From the NCBI GenBank assembly GCA_937127285.1, contig CAKZLV010000016.1, forward strand, positions 1 to 45,619: DNA of 45,619 bases, written 5' to 3'. The notes under the pieces are model-generated. The model saw nothing but the letters and a program-made list of their open reading frames with translations, was not told the DNA's origin and did no database searches. Within the stretch, counting starts at the first letter, position 1. Each line of letters opens with the position of its first letter. Position numbers and translations under genes: made by a program. Below, in pieces: positions 15,840 to 25,195 of this stretch. Origin of the DNA: an uncultured Bacteroidota bacterium (GTDB lineage Bacteria; Bacteroidota; Rhodothermia; Rhodothermales; Salinibacteraceae).

Positions 15840-16132
15840 TCACGTTCCCCCACAGTTCTGGGCGTGCAGCTTCTGAACGGAGGGATCGCCCGCGGAGGAC
15901 GAGGAGGGTAGCCCGCGGTCCATGGCGTCCCGAAAGTCGGCGCACGCCCGCTCATGCTCCCCGAGATGCCCGAACGCCAGCCCGCGCGTCCGGTAGGCCG
16001 GGGCCAGACGGGCGTCGTGCTCCAGCGCGCGGGTGGCGTCGTCCCGTGCCGGCTCGTAGCGGCGTGCGCCAAAGGCGGCCGGATTCGAACAATCGCCGCA
16101 TGAAGTCCGTGTGTACGGCGGTTTGCCTGTTC
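15840..16132 (-). pseudogene. remnant of a tetratricopeptide-repeat gene
   Basis: The minus strand stays open for about 97 codons, ending at a TGA at 15840-15842. It has no usable start codon at its 5' end, which is bounded by an in-frame TGA. The translation contains a textbook TPR pair: one helix pair around FGARRYEPARDDATRALEHD, then AYRTRGLAFGHLGEHERA and an Asp/Phe/Arg-rich second helix. Such consensus spacing is unlikely by chance. The 5' part would have to lie inside the histidine kinase gene, so the remnant looks truncated, perhaps by rearrangement. It could instead be the end of a very short gene with a rare start. Confidence 0.5.
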
Positions 16133-16150
16133 ACAGTCAGCACCCGGTCT

Positions 16151-17449
16151 ATGTCCGGCGCCCCTTCGTCCCCATCTCCGCCTCCTTCCGACGCCCCGGT
16201 GCGGAGCCTCGACTTTGCTGCATCGTCCGACCAGGAGAAGAGGCGGCTGGCCGCGCTCCACCGGTACGAAATCCTCGACACCGATTCAGAGGAGGCGTTC
16301 GACCGCATCACCCGGATCGCGTCCCACGTCTTCCGCGCGCCGCTCGCCTTCGTTTCGCTGATCGACGAGGACCGGCAGTGGATGAAATCCTGCGTCGGCC
16401 TGCAGACGACCGAGATTGACCTGAGCGAGTCGTTCTGCGTCTACACAATCCAGTCGGACGACCCCTTCATCGTGAAGGATGCGTCGACGGATCCTCGATT
16501 CCGGGACAATCGCTTCGTGAAGGGGGAGCCGAACATCCGGTTCTACGCCGGCGCGCCGCTGCGCACCTCGGACGGCCACCGGATCGGAACGCTGTGCGTG
16601 CTCGACACCGAGCCGCGCCCCCACGTCTCGCCCGACGACGTCGAAACGCTGGAGCATCTGGCCGCCCTCGTCGTCGACGAGCTCGAGCTGCGGCGCGAGG
16701 TGGTGCGGCGGCGCCGGCGAGAGGCCGACCTGGAGGCGGCCCGCAAGGAGGCGGACGAAGCCCGCGCCGATGCCGAAGAGGCCAACGACACCATGGCCCG
16801 GTTCTTCGCCGGCGTCGCCCACGACCTGCAAAACCCGCTGACGAGCATTCTGATGCTGGCTGAGCTGCTGCAGACGCTCGTCGGTGCCGAGGCCAGCGGG
16901 TACGTGCACCGGGTTCAGCGGGCGGGAGAGCGCATGCAGGGAATGGTGGAATCGCTGCTCGACCTCGGCCGCCTGCGCAGCGGGATCCTGGAACTGGAGA
17001 CGCATCCGGAAGAGGTAACCGGTATTGCGCAGGAGGCAATGGCTGCAGCCGAAGAACGGCCGGAGGCTGCATCCCGGCACGCCCGCCTCATCGCCCCGTC
17101 TCAGCCGGTCTGGGCACGGGTCGATCCGGACGCGCTGCGCCGCGTATTGGGGAACCTCATCGGCAATGCGTTTAAGCACACCGAACCCGACGACGACGTG
17201 GTCGTCCGGCTCCGTCAGGACGACGACGTGGTCGTCGAGGTGGAAGACACCGGGCCCGGCATCGCCCCGGAGGTGCTGGACACCCTGTTCGATCCGTTCA
17301 CGCGAGGGGGAGAAGATACGGAGGGATCGGGGCTGGGGCTTGCCATCGCCCACGACCTCATCGACGCGATGAACGGGTCGATCGATGTGTCCTCCACGCC
17401 CGCGCAGGGCACCTGCTTCATCGTCACCCTTCCGTCGGCATCCGGTTAG
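16151..17449 (+). CDS. soluble GAF-domain sensor histidine kinase
   Basis: This 432-residue protein has no membrane helix. A GAF domain (about 30-185) contains the ILDT-x4-EAFDRITRIA and SLIDEDRQW motifs typical of cytoplasmic GAF kinases. A coiled coil (about 185-215) leads to the H-box, with phospho-acceptor His224 in AHDLQNPL. Then come an N-box (LGNLIGNAFKH), a G1 box (DTGPGIAP), an F-box (LFDPF) and a G2 box (GSGLGLAIAH), so the ATPase domain is complete. No response regulator lies beside it, so it is an orphan kinase. I chose the ATG at 16151; one at 16100 would add 17 residues. It converges with the CHAT gene with 58 bp between them. Confidence 0.85.
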   Translation: MSGAPSSPSPPPSDAPVRSLDFAASSDQEKRRLAALHRYEILDTDSEEAFDRITRIASHVFRAPLAFVSLIDEDRQWMKSCVGLQTTEIDLSESFCVYTIQSDDPFIVKDASTDPRFRDNRFVKGEPNIRFYAGAPLRTSDGHRIGTLCVLDTEPRPHVSPDDVETLEHLAALVVDELELRREVVRRRRREADLEAARKEADEARADAEEANDTMARFFAGVAHDLQNPLTSILMLAELLQTLVGAEASGYVHRVQRAGERMQGMVESLLDLGRLRSGILELETHPEEVTGIAQEAMAAAEERPEAASRHARLIAPSQPVWARVDPDALRRVLGNLIGNAFKHTEPDDDVVVRLRQDDDVVVEVEDTGPGIAPEVLDTLFDPFTRGGEDTEGSGLGLAIAHDLIDAMNGSIDVSSTPAQGTCFIVTLPSASG

Positions 17450-17507
17450 GGGCCGTGGCGCCGGCTCGGATGCCGGGAACGGGCGCGCCGCGTTCGGGCC
17501 GGGGCGG

Positions 17508-20255
17508 CTACCGGCGGCCGTAGTACACGAACGGAGCCCAGTGGACCGGAGCCGTGAAGCGGCGCCCGTAGTCGCCCCGGAGGAACGCCCGCTTCGTGTC
17601 CGCGACCGCCTCCGAAAACGGCCGGTTTCGGGCCCGTCGGTACACGCCGGCCATGAATATCCGCGTGGACCGATCCGGGACGTTCCACTGCGAGACGAGA
17701 GTCGCATTTGCCCCTGCTCGCAAGAAGGCCTCGGAGAGGCCGACGATCCCTTCCCCGTCGACGTACCGCCCCAGTCCGGTCTGGCAGGCCGAGAGGACGG
17801 CAACGTCGGCGCGAAGATCGAGGTCGACGATCTCGGAGCGGGTCAAGTAGCCGTCCGCCGATCCGATTCGGTCGCTCGCCCCGGCCCGCGACAGCACGAG
17901 GGCCGACAGGTCCGGGCGGTCGGGAAGCACGAACCCATGCGTGGCAAAGTGAAGAACGCGGTGGTCGTCGAGCTGCCCGGTGCGGCTCAGCTGGCGCAGG
18001 GTGGACTCCGACGCCCGGGGGCCGGTCAGCACGGTTGCGCCGTCTCCGGCGATTTGCTGGAGCTTGAGCACCTCGCGCTCCGAGCCGGGTAGGTCCTGCC
18101 AGTGCGCGTAGCCGATCTTCCGGTAGAGACCGACCGGGGAGCGGCCGCCCGCAGGGCGCGACGGAGAGCCTGACTGCGAAGCGGAGGCCGGGCGAGGGCC
18201 GGAGGGCGAACTGGAAGAGAGGCCGACCGGTGGGACCTCGCGGGGAGCGGAAACGGAGTCCGCCGGTTGCGGAAGCGATCCGTTCCGGCCGCCGGGACCG
18301 GTCGGCGTTGTTCGGTAGGCGGCCCCGCCCATGGCGAAGAGCGGCCGGATGCGCCGGCCGTACGTCCGTTGCTGCAGCCTGCGCAGCACCGTCAGCGACG
18401 GCGCATACCGAACGGCCGAATGCTGAATGAGAGGGGTGCCGCGCGCATCCTGAAGCGTCTCGAACGGAACGTATCCCAGGAGCCCGCTGGGAACGATCAC
18501 CAGATCCGATGCGGGGCGAATGAACGGTTCGATGGGGGCGACCAGCATGTCGTACAGCTGCCGCGAGAGCGCGGATCGGACGGAGTCGCGCGCGGCCGGT
18601 GCGGTGAGGCGGCGGCGGTACGCTTCAATCACCTCGGTGAGCGGACGGGTCGGGGCGGTCCGGCCGGGGCCGACCCCGGCGGTCTCGCCCCGGCGGGAGG
18701 AAATCATCGACACCAGAGACGGCCCGGAGGCAGCCAGGTAGGCCGGCGTCGGGCGGCGAGACGAATCTGCGGGCGGGCGGGGAGACGAAGGAAGAGAGGG
18801 AAGATCCCGGACGCTGATTGAATCCCGGGTGACGACCACAGCGGCGAGCCCATTGATCGTTTGTGTGTACAGGACGGCCGCACCGGATGCCGGTACGCCC
18901 GCCTGCAAATCGGAGGCGGAGGGGACCGAAGCGACGGTTCGGGTTGAGTCCGCCGGGTTGAGGTAGTCGGCCAGCACGCGGGCCCGCGTCCGCTCGGCGG
19001 CCTGCAGGGCGCGGCCGGGCTGTCCGGCCCGGATGTGGGCCGTGGTAAGTGCTCGGTATCGCAGGATGGAGGTGGCAAGCAGAGACTGCCGGGCGGCCGG
19101 GGAGGTGGCATTGGCCCGCAGGGTTTCGGTGATGTCGACGGCTCGTTGCAGGTTGGAACGAGCCCGGTCGATCTCCCCTCGGTCCAACTGCACGCGGCCG
19201 ATGTTTTCCAGGTTGTACGCCATGCCCGACCGATCGTTGATGCGGCGGTTCAGGGCGAGTGCCTCCGTCCAGAGGCGAAAGGCCTCGTCCACGCGTCCAT
19301 CGGCCCATGCCAGCAGCCCCAGGTTGTTGAGCTGGATGGCCATCTGGGAGCGGTTGACGAGCGAGCGGCTGATGGAGAGCGCCTGCTCCAGGTGGGCCCG
19401 CGCCGCGTCGAGCCGGCCGAGCCGGCGCTGCACGGACGAGATGTTGGAGAGGTTGAGCGCGATGCTGGTGGAGTCGGCTTCCTGTCGGTTCAGCGAGAGC
19501 GCCTCCCGCAGGTGGGAGAGGGCGGATTCCCAGCGCCCCTGCCGCTGGAGGGCAAGCCCCACGTTGTGCAGGGCCGCCGCCGTACCGGCGGCATCGTCGA
19601 GGTCGCGGTGAATGGAAACGGCGTCCCGGTAGCGGCGCTCAGCCAGCTGGTAGCGGCCTTGGTCCTCCAGGACGTTGCCGAGGTGCGTCGTCGTCCATGC
19701 AACCTGCTCCCGCATCCCGAGCGAGTCGAAGACCGCCCGGGCTCTGCGGAGCGAATTGAAGGCCCGGCGATATTCGCCCTGGTTGCCCAGGACCACTCCC
19801 ATGTTGTTCCAGACCCGGGCAGCCATCGCCTCGTTGCCGAGCGCCCGGTGCAGGCGGGCCGTTCGCTCAAAGAACGTGAGGGCGCGGCTCCTCCGGTCGG
19901 TACGGTAGTAGGCAACGCCCATCCCGCCGACGGCGGACGCGAGACGGCTGGAATCGTTGAGGGCGGTCCATGCCGCCGCCGCCACTTCGAGCCGGTCGAT
20001 GGCCGCGTCGGGGTCGGAGCTTCGCAGACGCCGGGCCGCCTCGTGGACCGAATCCGCGCGCCGACGCAGAATCAGCGAGTCTCTGGACGTGGGCGTTTCC
20101 GAGGCCTCGAACCGTGCGATGGCTGCCTCCAGAGAGTCCCCGGCCGCCGATGCGTCGGCCCCGGCTGGCGGCACCTGAGCGGCGGCCGGCGCCGGACCGG
20201 CCCCGAGGACGAGAACCAGGAGAAGACCGGAGAAACGGAGGAGCGGGGCGGACAC
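17508..20255 (-). CDS. secreted TPR-CHAT caspase-like protease
   Basis: This protein of about 915 residues has a signal peptide (LLRFSGLLLVLVLGAG, then AAAQ) if it starts at the GTG at 20255. About eight or nine TPR units follow, of the A-x-x-x-NNxG-x-x-x-x-x-G type (roughly 70-410), then a linker and a C-terminal CHAT domain (about 520-915). The caspase-type dyad is intact: His773 in HFATHGF and Cys824 in SACQTGLG. CHAT proteases in this family are cysteine peptidases; the TPRs would bind a partner or substrate. The open frame extends to 20447 but includes a Gly/Ser/Phe repeat encoded by a tandem duplication, so the shorter start is preferred. No CRISPR or gasdermin gene is near. Confidence 0.83.
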   Translation of the reverse strand: MSAPLLRFSGLLLVLVLGAGPAPAAAQVPPAGADASAAGDSLEAAIARFEASETPTSRDSLILRRRADSVHEAARRLRSSDPDAAIDRLEVAAAAWTALNDSSRLASAVGGMGVAYYRTDRRSRALTFFERTARLHRALGNEAMAARVWNNMGVVLGNQGEYRRAFNSLRRARAVFDSLGMREQVAWTTTHLGNVLEDQGRYQLAERRYRDAVSIHRDLDDAAGTAAALHNVGLALQRQGRWESALSHLREALSLNRQEADSTSIALNLSNISSVQRRLGRLDAARAHLEQALSISRSLVNRSQMAIQLNNLGLLAWADGRVDEAFRLWTEALALNRRINDRSGMAYNLENIGRVQLDRGEIDRARSNLQRAVDITETLRANATSPAARQSLLATSILRYRALTTAHIRAGQPGRALQAAERTRARVLADYLNPADSTRTVASVPSASDLQAGVPASGAAVLYTQTINGLAAVVVTRDSISVRDLPSLPSSPRPPADSSRRPTPAYLAASGPSLVSMISSRRGETAGVGPGRTAPTRPLTEVIEAYRRRLTAPAARDSVRSALSRQLYDMLVAPIEPFIRPASDLVIVPSGLLGYVPFETLQDARGTPLIQHSAVRYAPSLTVLRRLQQRTYGRRIRPLFAMGGAAYRTTPTGPGGRNGSLPQPADSVSAPREVPPVGLSSSSPSGPRPASASQSGSPSRPAGGRSPVGLYRKIGYAHWQDLPGSEREVLKLQQIAGDGATVLTGPRASESTLRQLSRTGQLDDHRVLHFATHGFVLPDRPDLSALVLSRAGASDRIGSADGYLTRSEIVDLDLRADVAVLSACQTGLGRYVDGEGIVGLSEAFLRAGANATLVSQWNVPDRSTRIFMAGVYRRARNRPFSEAVADTKRAFLRGDYGRRFTAPVHWAPFVYYGRR

Positions 20256-20325
20256 GAGGACGGTGGGAATAAACGGAGGGACGCGAAACAAGAAAGAGCG
20301 GCAACCGGGCGGATCGGGGAGGAAT

Positions 20326-20370
20326 CCGCCCGCGAAGGAGCCGCCCGCGAAGGAGCCGCTCGCGAGAGGG
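20326..20370. repeat. 15-bp tandem repeat, 3 copies
   Basis: CCGCCCGCGAAGGAG occurs twice in perfect tandem, followed by a diverged third copy. It lies 70-115 bases upstream of the preferred CHAT start. Confidence 0.85.
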
Positions 20371-21019
20371 CCTGCAGCGATGGAGCATCCCAACCAGGGG
20401 CGCCGCCGATCAGGCTCCCCCTGCCCGCTGCGCCGATCCCGGCTCACATCCTGCCCGGTCCCCCATCCTCATCCTGCTGAATGCAGGATCGCAGGTCGAC
20501 CCGATCGGCCGGTGGGGGCGGACGGGTGTGCTTCGCGCATCGGCGGGTCCGACGGCCGGCGCCGGCGCGGGCAGCGCTGCAGAGCGAGGCGACCGGGGAC
20601 ACGCCGGGCGGGGGAAGGCGAACCTGGGGGGCGGACGGCGGAGCCGAGGCCGGGGAGGTCGGAATGGGGCGCTGTCTGGCCGAGCCCGGTGAGGTTCGGA
20701 GGGAGACTCGGGGGGGAGACTCAGGGGGGTGGGGAGCCGGCTACATGGTGGGTGGGGGGAGGTCGGGCGTGAACGGTCGTCCTTCCTCCGAGACTCCTTC
20801 TCCCACCGGGCAGATGCCGGTACAGGGAACGTCCAAAACTGGAAGGCTACAACCCGCTCAGGATCGCATCCGTTTCGTGCCTCCGGCGTTCCGGATTGAT
20901 CCCGCGCAGGCGGCCCGACTCGGTGCCGCCGGCCGGGCGCAGAGCCATGCCGATGGCCCATCGGAGCGAACCCGCCCGCGGTATCCGGATGCACCGCGCA
21001 TGGAGCGGCCGAGACCTAT

Positions 21020-21027
21020 CAAACGTA
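21020..21027 (-). promoter_or_regulatory. Bacteroidota-type -7 element TACGTTTG
   Basis: The minus strand reads TACGTTTG, an exact TAnnTTTG match, preceded about 20 bases upstream by a T-rich run. It faces the CHAT gene but lies about 760 bases from its start. Confidence 0.35.
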
Positions 21028-21074
21028 AAGATCTAGTCGGGAAAAAGAAATCATGCACGCCGCCCCGAATTGGC

Positions 21075-21103
21075 TTGACACGCCGCCGGTCTGTTCGTAG
21101 GGT
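21075..21103 (+). promoter_or_regulatory. sigma70-like promoter TTGACA-17-TAGGGT
   Basis: A perfect TTGACA at 21075-21080, a 17-bp spacer and TAGGGT at 21098-21103 lie in an AT-rich patch. It faces malate synthase, about 650 bases downstream, which implies a long leader or an undetected small transcript. The consensus is of the general bacterial type, not the Bacteroidota type, so caution is needed. Confidence 0.35.
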
Positions 21104-21246
21104 ATTCATGGTATTGAAAAAGTAATGACTCCCGTCCCCTCGCGGCCGAAAGCACACGAAGGCCGACGAGCGAACGCCGCGGAGACGAACGGGCGGTGCT
21201 GGGATCGGGCAACAACACGAGCGACGCGAGTCCATTGCCCCCCGAG

Positions 21247-21286
21247 CCTGCTTCGACGAGTACGGACCTGCTTCGACGAATACGGA
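21247..21286. repeat. 20-bp tandem duplication
   Basis: Two 20-bp copies of CCTGCTTCGACGAGTACGGA differ at one base (G to A at position 14). They are noncoding and about 475 bases upstream of malate synthase. Confidence 0.85.
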
Positions 21287-21761
21287 TCGCGGCGACTCAC
21301 CGCCCGTGCGTGTGGCCGGTTTCGGCAGCCGTCCGAGTCTGAAGGCCGGCGGCTACCGGGCCCGTAGGCATCTCGGGTGCATCTTGTCTCTGTCGTCTCT
21401 CTTGCACTTTCCTTTCCTATTTCTTGAATTACACGTCCCTGATGGAAGCGATTCCACCGCTCGCCGGCGTCACCAATCGCACGACCTTCGCTCCGGATTC
21501 TTCGCTTCGGTGACAGCCGCCTGCGTCCCGTTCGCATCGCCGGACGGCCGACGCCGCCGCTGACCGGCCGGCTGCCGGCGGATCGAGGCCGGCTGCCGTC
21601 GGGACACAGGTATTGCCGGTCCTTGCTGCACCCCCCGGCCGAGCTGCGAATGGCTTCCTGTTCGCTCCGGTCCGGGATCTCGACCGACACGTTTCGCGAA
21701 TCTCGTCTTTACGGATCGGGACGGACGTCCCTCCTGCAAACCGACTCAACCGACTTCGACG

Positions 21762-23516
21762 ATGGCCACGACCCAGCACAACCAGCCGATGGATGTAGAC
21801 ACCTCAGTCTCCTGGACGCCGCTTGCTCACGGCGTGGAGGTCAATGACAACGGCTGGACCGATCAGGCCCAGCGCGTGCTGACGGACGACCTCCTCGAAC
21901 TGATCGCCGAGGCGCATCGCGCCCTGGAGCCCCGGCGCCAGGAGCTTCTTGCGGCCCGCCGCGAGCGACAGGCCGAATACGATGACGGAGCCGTACCGGA
22001 CTATCTTCCCCCCGACGAACTGCCCGAGGCCCGAGGCGACTGGAACGTCGCGCCGCTCCCCGACGACCTTCTCGAGCGCCGCGTCGAGATTACCGGCCCG
22101 GTGAACAACGCCAAAATGGTCATCAACATGCTGAGCCGGAACGACGACGGCTCCAGGGCCGATGCGGCGATGCTCGATTTTGAGGACTCCATGAAACCGA
22201 CGTGGGACAACGTCCTCACGGGCGTGGAGAACGTCAGCGAGGCCGCAGCGGGAACGCTCCAGTTCGTGAAGCGGGCCTCGAACGGAACGCCGGAGAAAAA
22301 ATATACGCTCGACCCGAACGACATGCCGCTCTTAATGGTGCGGATCCGGGGTCTGCACCTTGACGAGTCGAACCTGCGCGTCGACGGAACGCCCGTCTCC
22401 GGCGCGATTCTCGACCTGGCCGCGGTCGCCTACCACTCGGCGAAGACGCTGATGGAGCAGGGGAAGACGCCGAAGTACTACGTCCCGAAGGTCGAGCACT
22501 ACACGGAGGCGGCCTGGTACGACGAGCTCTTCCGCATCGTCCAGCGCGCGCTCGGCATCGACGAGGGGACGTTCAAAGCCACCTTCTTGATTGAAACGCT
22601 CCCCGCCGCCTTTCAGATGGAGGAGATCCTCTACAGCTTCCGCGAGCATGCCGCCGGGCTCAACGGCGGGCGGTGGGACAAGATCTTCTCCGACATCAAG
22701 GTGCTGAAAGAGCACGGTGACCGGGTGCTGGCCGACCGGAACTGGATCGACATCCAGCGGCCGTGGATGGAGATGTACGTCAAGCAACTCATCAAGGTGT
22801 GCCACAAGCACGGCGCCTTCGGCATGGGTGGCATGGCGCCGCAGACGCCCGGGCGCAGTGAAGAGATGCGCGAGAAGCAGCGCGCCGGCGTGGTGGACGA
22901 CAAAGAGTTCGAGGCATCGATCGGCCACGACGGCTGCTGGGTCTCCCACCCCTACTTCATCGGCCCGGCGATGAAGCCCTTCAAGGACAAGCTCGACGCC
23001 GAGGACCGCCGCAATCAACTCGACGTGATTCCGGACATTCCGGACCGACCGGATCTGCTTCCGAAAGGAGACACCGGGCCGAAGACCATCGACGGCATCC
23101 GCGTCAACGTGCGCGTCTCGATCGGCTACATGAAGGGCTGGAACCAGGGCATTGGCGCCGTGGCATGGGACAACCGCATGGAAGACCTGGCGACGTTTGA
23201 AATCTCGCGCGCCCAGATCTTTCAGTGGCTGCGCCACAACGTGACGCTCGACGACGGCACGGACGTAACCCCCGACCTCGTCTCCCGAATCTTCGACGAG
23301 GAACTCGAAAAGATCGAGGCCGAAACCCGCGAGTTCTTTTCCGACCGGCCCGACGATGTCATCGAGGAGCAGGTCGAGCGCTTCCGGAAGGCGGCCGAAG
23401 ACGCCGAAGCCATCTTCACGGAAGACGAGATGCGACCCTTCCTCGCCTGCGAGTCCGAGCTCACCGGCGTGCCCGAGCACAAGGCGCGCCTCTTGCGCGA
23501 GGACTCCTGCGCATGA
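21762..23516 (+). CDS. aceB: malate synthase A
   Basis: This 584-residue enzyme condenses glyoxylate with acetyl-CoA to malate in the glyoxylate shunt. The family signature REHAAGLNGGRWDKIF is at about 294-309, preceded by the ETLPAAFQMEE metal-binding strand. Length and motif order are those of the A-type enzyme, not the longer G type. The C-terminus is rich in Asp and Glu, as expected of a halophile. Isocitrate lyase follows 122 bp downstream on the same strand, so the pair forms a complete shunt. The ATG at 21762 is well placed for the family N-terminus. Confidence 0.95.
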   Translation: MATTQHNQPMDVDTSVSWTPLAHGVEVNDNGWTDQAQRVLTDDLLELIAEAHRALEPRRQELLAARRERQAEYDDGAVPDYLPPDELPEARGDWNVAPLPDDLLERRVEITGPVNNAKMVINMLSRNDDGSRADAAMLDFEDSMKPTWDNVLTGVENVSEAAAGTLQFVKRASNGTPEKKYTLDPNDMPLLMVRIRGLHLDESNLRVDGTPVSGAILDLAAVAYHSAKTLMEQGKTPKYYVPKVEHYTEAAWYDELFRIVQRALGIDEGTFKATFLIETLPAAFQMEEILYSFREHAAGLNGGRWDKIFSDIKVLKEHGDRVLADRNWIDIQRPWMEMYVKQLIKVCHKHGAFGMGGMAPQTPGRSEEMREKQRAGVVDDKEFEASIGHDGCWVSHPYFIGPAMKPFKDKLDAEDRRNQLDVIPDIPDRPDLLPKGDTGPKTIDGIRVNVRVSIGYMKGWNQGIGAVAWDNRMEDLATFEISRAQIFQWLRHNVTLDDGTDVTPDLVSRIFDEELEKIEAETREFFSDRPDDVIEEQVERFRKAAEDAEAIFTEDEMRPFLACESELTGVPEHKARLLREDSCA

Positions 23517-23638
23517 CCGTCACCTCATCGGGGCGGTGAGGGCGTCCGCCACACCGCCGCCTCGAGACTTCACGAAGCACCGGGTCGATCCTTTCGCGAC
23601 GACCCCACGACCACTTCATAACCGGACCCTCAAGACTG

Positions 23639-24943
23639 ATGGAAGCACCGACCAACGGCACGCGCGACCGCGAACAATGCGCAACGGATCTCGAAACCGC
23701 CTGGGCCGAAGACCCGCGCTGGCAGGGCATCGAGCGCCCCTACAGCAGCGAAGACGTCGTCCGCCTGCGCGGCTCGTTCGACATCGACTACACGCTCGCC
23801 GACATGGGAGCGCGACGAATGTGGGACCTTCTCCACTCGGAAGACTACATCCACGCGCTCGGCGCCCTGACGGGCAATCAAGCCATGCAGCAGGTGAAGG
23901 CCGGGCTGAAGGCCATTTACCTGAGCGGCTGGCAGGTGGCGGCCGACGCCAACCTCTCCCGGCAGATGTATCCCGACCAGAGCCTCTATGCCTCGAACAG
24001 CGCCCCCGACGTGGTGCGGCGCATCAACAACACCCTGAAACGGGCGGATGAACTGCACTACGCCGAGGGGGACGAGTCCACCTACTGGATGGCCCCCATC
24101 GTGGCGGATGCTGAAGCCGGACACGGGGGCGTCCTGCACGCCTACGAGCTGATGAAGGCGATGATCGAAGCCGGCGCCGCCGGCGTGCACTTCGAGGACC
24201 AGCTCGCCGCCGAGAAGAAGTGCGGCCACCTGGGCGGGAAGGTCCTTGTGCCCACGAGCCAGTTCGTCGAGGTCCTGACCGCCGCGCGCCTCGCTGCCGA
24301 CGTTCTCGACGTGCCGACGCTCGTCATCGCTCGCACGGACGCGGACAGCGGCGACCTCCTCACCAGCGACGTCGACCCGCGCGACCGGAAGTTCATCACC
24401 AGCGAGGAGCGGACGAGCGAAGGGTTCTACCGGGTGGACGCCGGTCTGGAAATGGCCATCGAACGGAGCAAGACGTACGCGCCCTACGCCGATCTGCTCT
24501 GGTTCGAAACCTCCACGCCGGACCTCGGAGAGGCCAAGGCCTTCGCGGACGCTATCCACGAGGAGTACCCGGACAAGATGCTGGCGTACAACTGCTCGCC
24601 CTCTTTCAACTGGGAGGCGAACCTCTCCGACGACGAGATCGCGTCGTTTCAGGAAGACTTGGCGGAGCTGGGGTACAAGTTCCAGTTCGTGACGCTGGCC
24701 GGCTTCCACTCGCTCAACTACAGCATGTTCGACCTCGCACAGGGCTACAAGGACCGCGGGATGGCGGCGTACTCCGAGTTGCAGCAGGACGAGTTCGACG
24801 CCGAAGACCGCGGCTACACCGCCACGAAGCACAAGCGCGAGGTGGGCACCGGCTACTTCGACGAGATCAAGAACGTGATCACCGGCGGAGAATCCAGCAC
24901 CGGCGCCATGGAAGGCTCCACCGAAGAAGCGCAGTTTGCATAA
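23639..24943 (+). CDS. aceA: isocitrate lyase
   Basis: This 434-residue enzyme splits isocitrate to succinate and glyoxylate. The signature KKCGH at 193-197 places the catalytic cysteine at residue 195, the same number as in E. coli. The substrate loop ECSPSFNW-type motif is present as [13 protein letters not shown]. The length is typical. It is encoded directly after malate synthase and probably transcribed with it. A strong hairpin 55 bp past the stop would end the operon. Together the two genes let the cell grow on acetyl-CoA from fatty acids, which fits the lipid-degradation genes further along. Confidence 0.96.
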   Translation: MEAPTNGTRDREQCATDLETAWAEDPRWQGIERPYSSEDVVRLRGSFDIDYTLADMGARRMWDLLHSEDYIHALGALTGNQAMQQVKAGLKAIYLSGWQVAADANLSRQMYPDQSLYASNSAPDVVRRINNTLKRADELHYAEGDESTYWMAPIVADAEAGHGGVLHAYELMKAMIEAGAAGVHFEDQLAAEKKCGHLGGKVLVPTSQFVEVLTAARLAADVLDVPTLVIARTDADSGDLLTSDVDPRDRKFITSEERTSEGFYRVDAGLEMAIERSKTYAPYADLLWFETSTPDLGEAKAFADAIHEEYPDKMLAYNCSPSFNWEANLSDDEIASFQEDLAELGYKFQFVTLAGFHSLNYSMFDLAQGYKDRGMAAYSELQQDEFDAEDRGYTATKHKREVGTGYFDEIKNVITGGESSTGAMEGSTEEAQFA

Positions 24944-24998
24944 GGGCCGGCGCTTGCCGATCCCCGCGCCTCGATCGCCGACGGTGCTGCGCGAACCT

Positions 24999-25031
24999 GA
25001 GAGGGCGTCTCCCCCGTGGAGGCGCCCTCTC
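24999..25031 (+). terminator. terminator hairpin of the aceBA operon
   Basis: GAGAGGGCGTCTCC, a 5-base loop and GGAGGCGCCCTCTC form a 14-bp stem with one wobble-type mismatch. It has no T-run. The right arm also forms the start of the 16-bp tandem duplication that follows. Confidence 0.6.
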
Positions 25032-25055
25032 GGTATGATGCCCTCTCGGTATGAT
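25024..25055. repeat. 16-bp tandem duplication
   Basis: GCCCTCTCGGTATGAT is present in two perfect tandem copies. The first copy overlaps the right arm of the aceBA terminator, so the duplication copied part of the terminator stem. Confidence 0.88.
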
Positions 25056-25195
25056 GGTGCCTGGTGCTGCGCGCCGGCTGTTCCCCGTTGCCGCCCCGCT
25101 CTTCCAACCACATCGTTCCAAACAGATTCCGCCCGGCGGCGTGCGGATAGTCCTGTGCCCACCGCTTGTCCGTTTGCCCACCCGCCGCCTCGTTT

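Larger units (their letters stand above)
15599..16150. other. intergenic region between folB and the histidine kinase
   Basis: This 552-bp stretch has no intact gene. It holds the minus-strand TPR relic and a 13-bp tandem duplication. Open frames on the plus strand that run into the kinase (from 15707) are Arg/Pro-rich and lack coding character. Confidence 0.5.
20256..21761. other. 1.5-kb region without a recognisable gene
   Basis: Long open frames here are Arg/Pro/Ala-rich and look like GC-rich noise. The region holds a 15-bp repeat near the CHAT start and a plus-strand G-rich stretch (about 20701-20765, several runs of four to seven G). It also holds an AT-rich island (21010-21125) with candidate promoters facing both ways, and a 20-bp duplication at 21247. 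A long leader or a small RNA upstream of malate synthase is possible. I recognise no tRNA or RNA family. Confidence 0.5.

Noticed and set aside
16081-16095. GGATTCGAAC, similar to a tRNA T-loop (complement GTTCGAATCC)
   Set aside because: No acceptor stem or anticodon arm can be folded around it, and the stretch is explained by the TPR relic.
17508-20255. TPR-CHAT as part of a type III-E CRISPR or gasdermin defence system
   Set aside because: No Cas, CRISPR array or gasdermin-like gene is nearby, and the protein has a signal peptide.
20410-20994. 194-codon minus-strand open frame upstream of the CHAT gene
   Set aside because: The product is almost entirely Pro/Arg/Ser/Ala, with no domain, signal or membrane segment.
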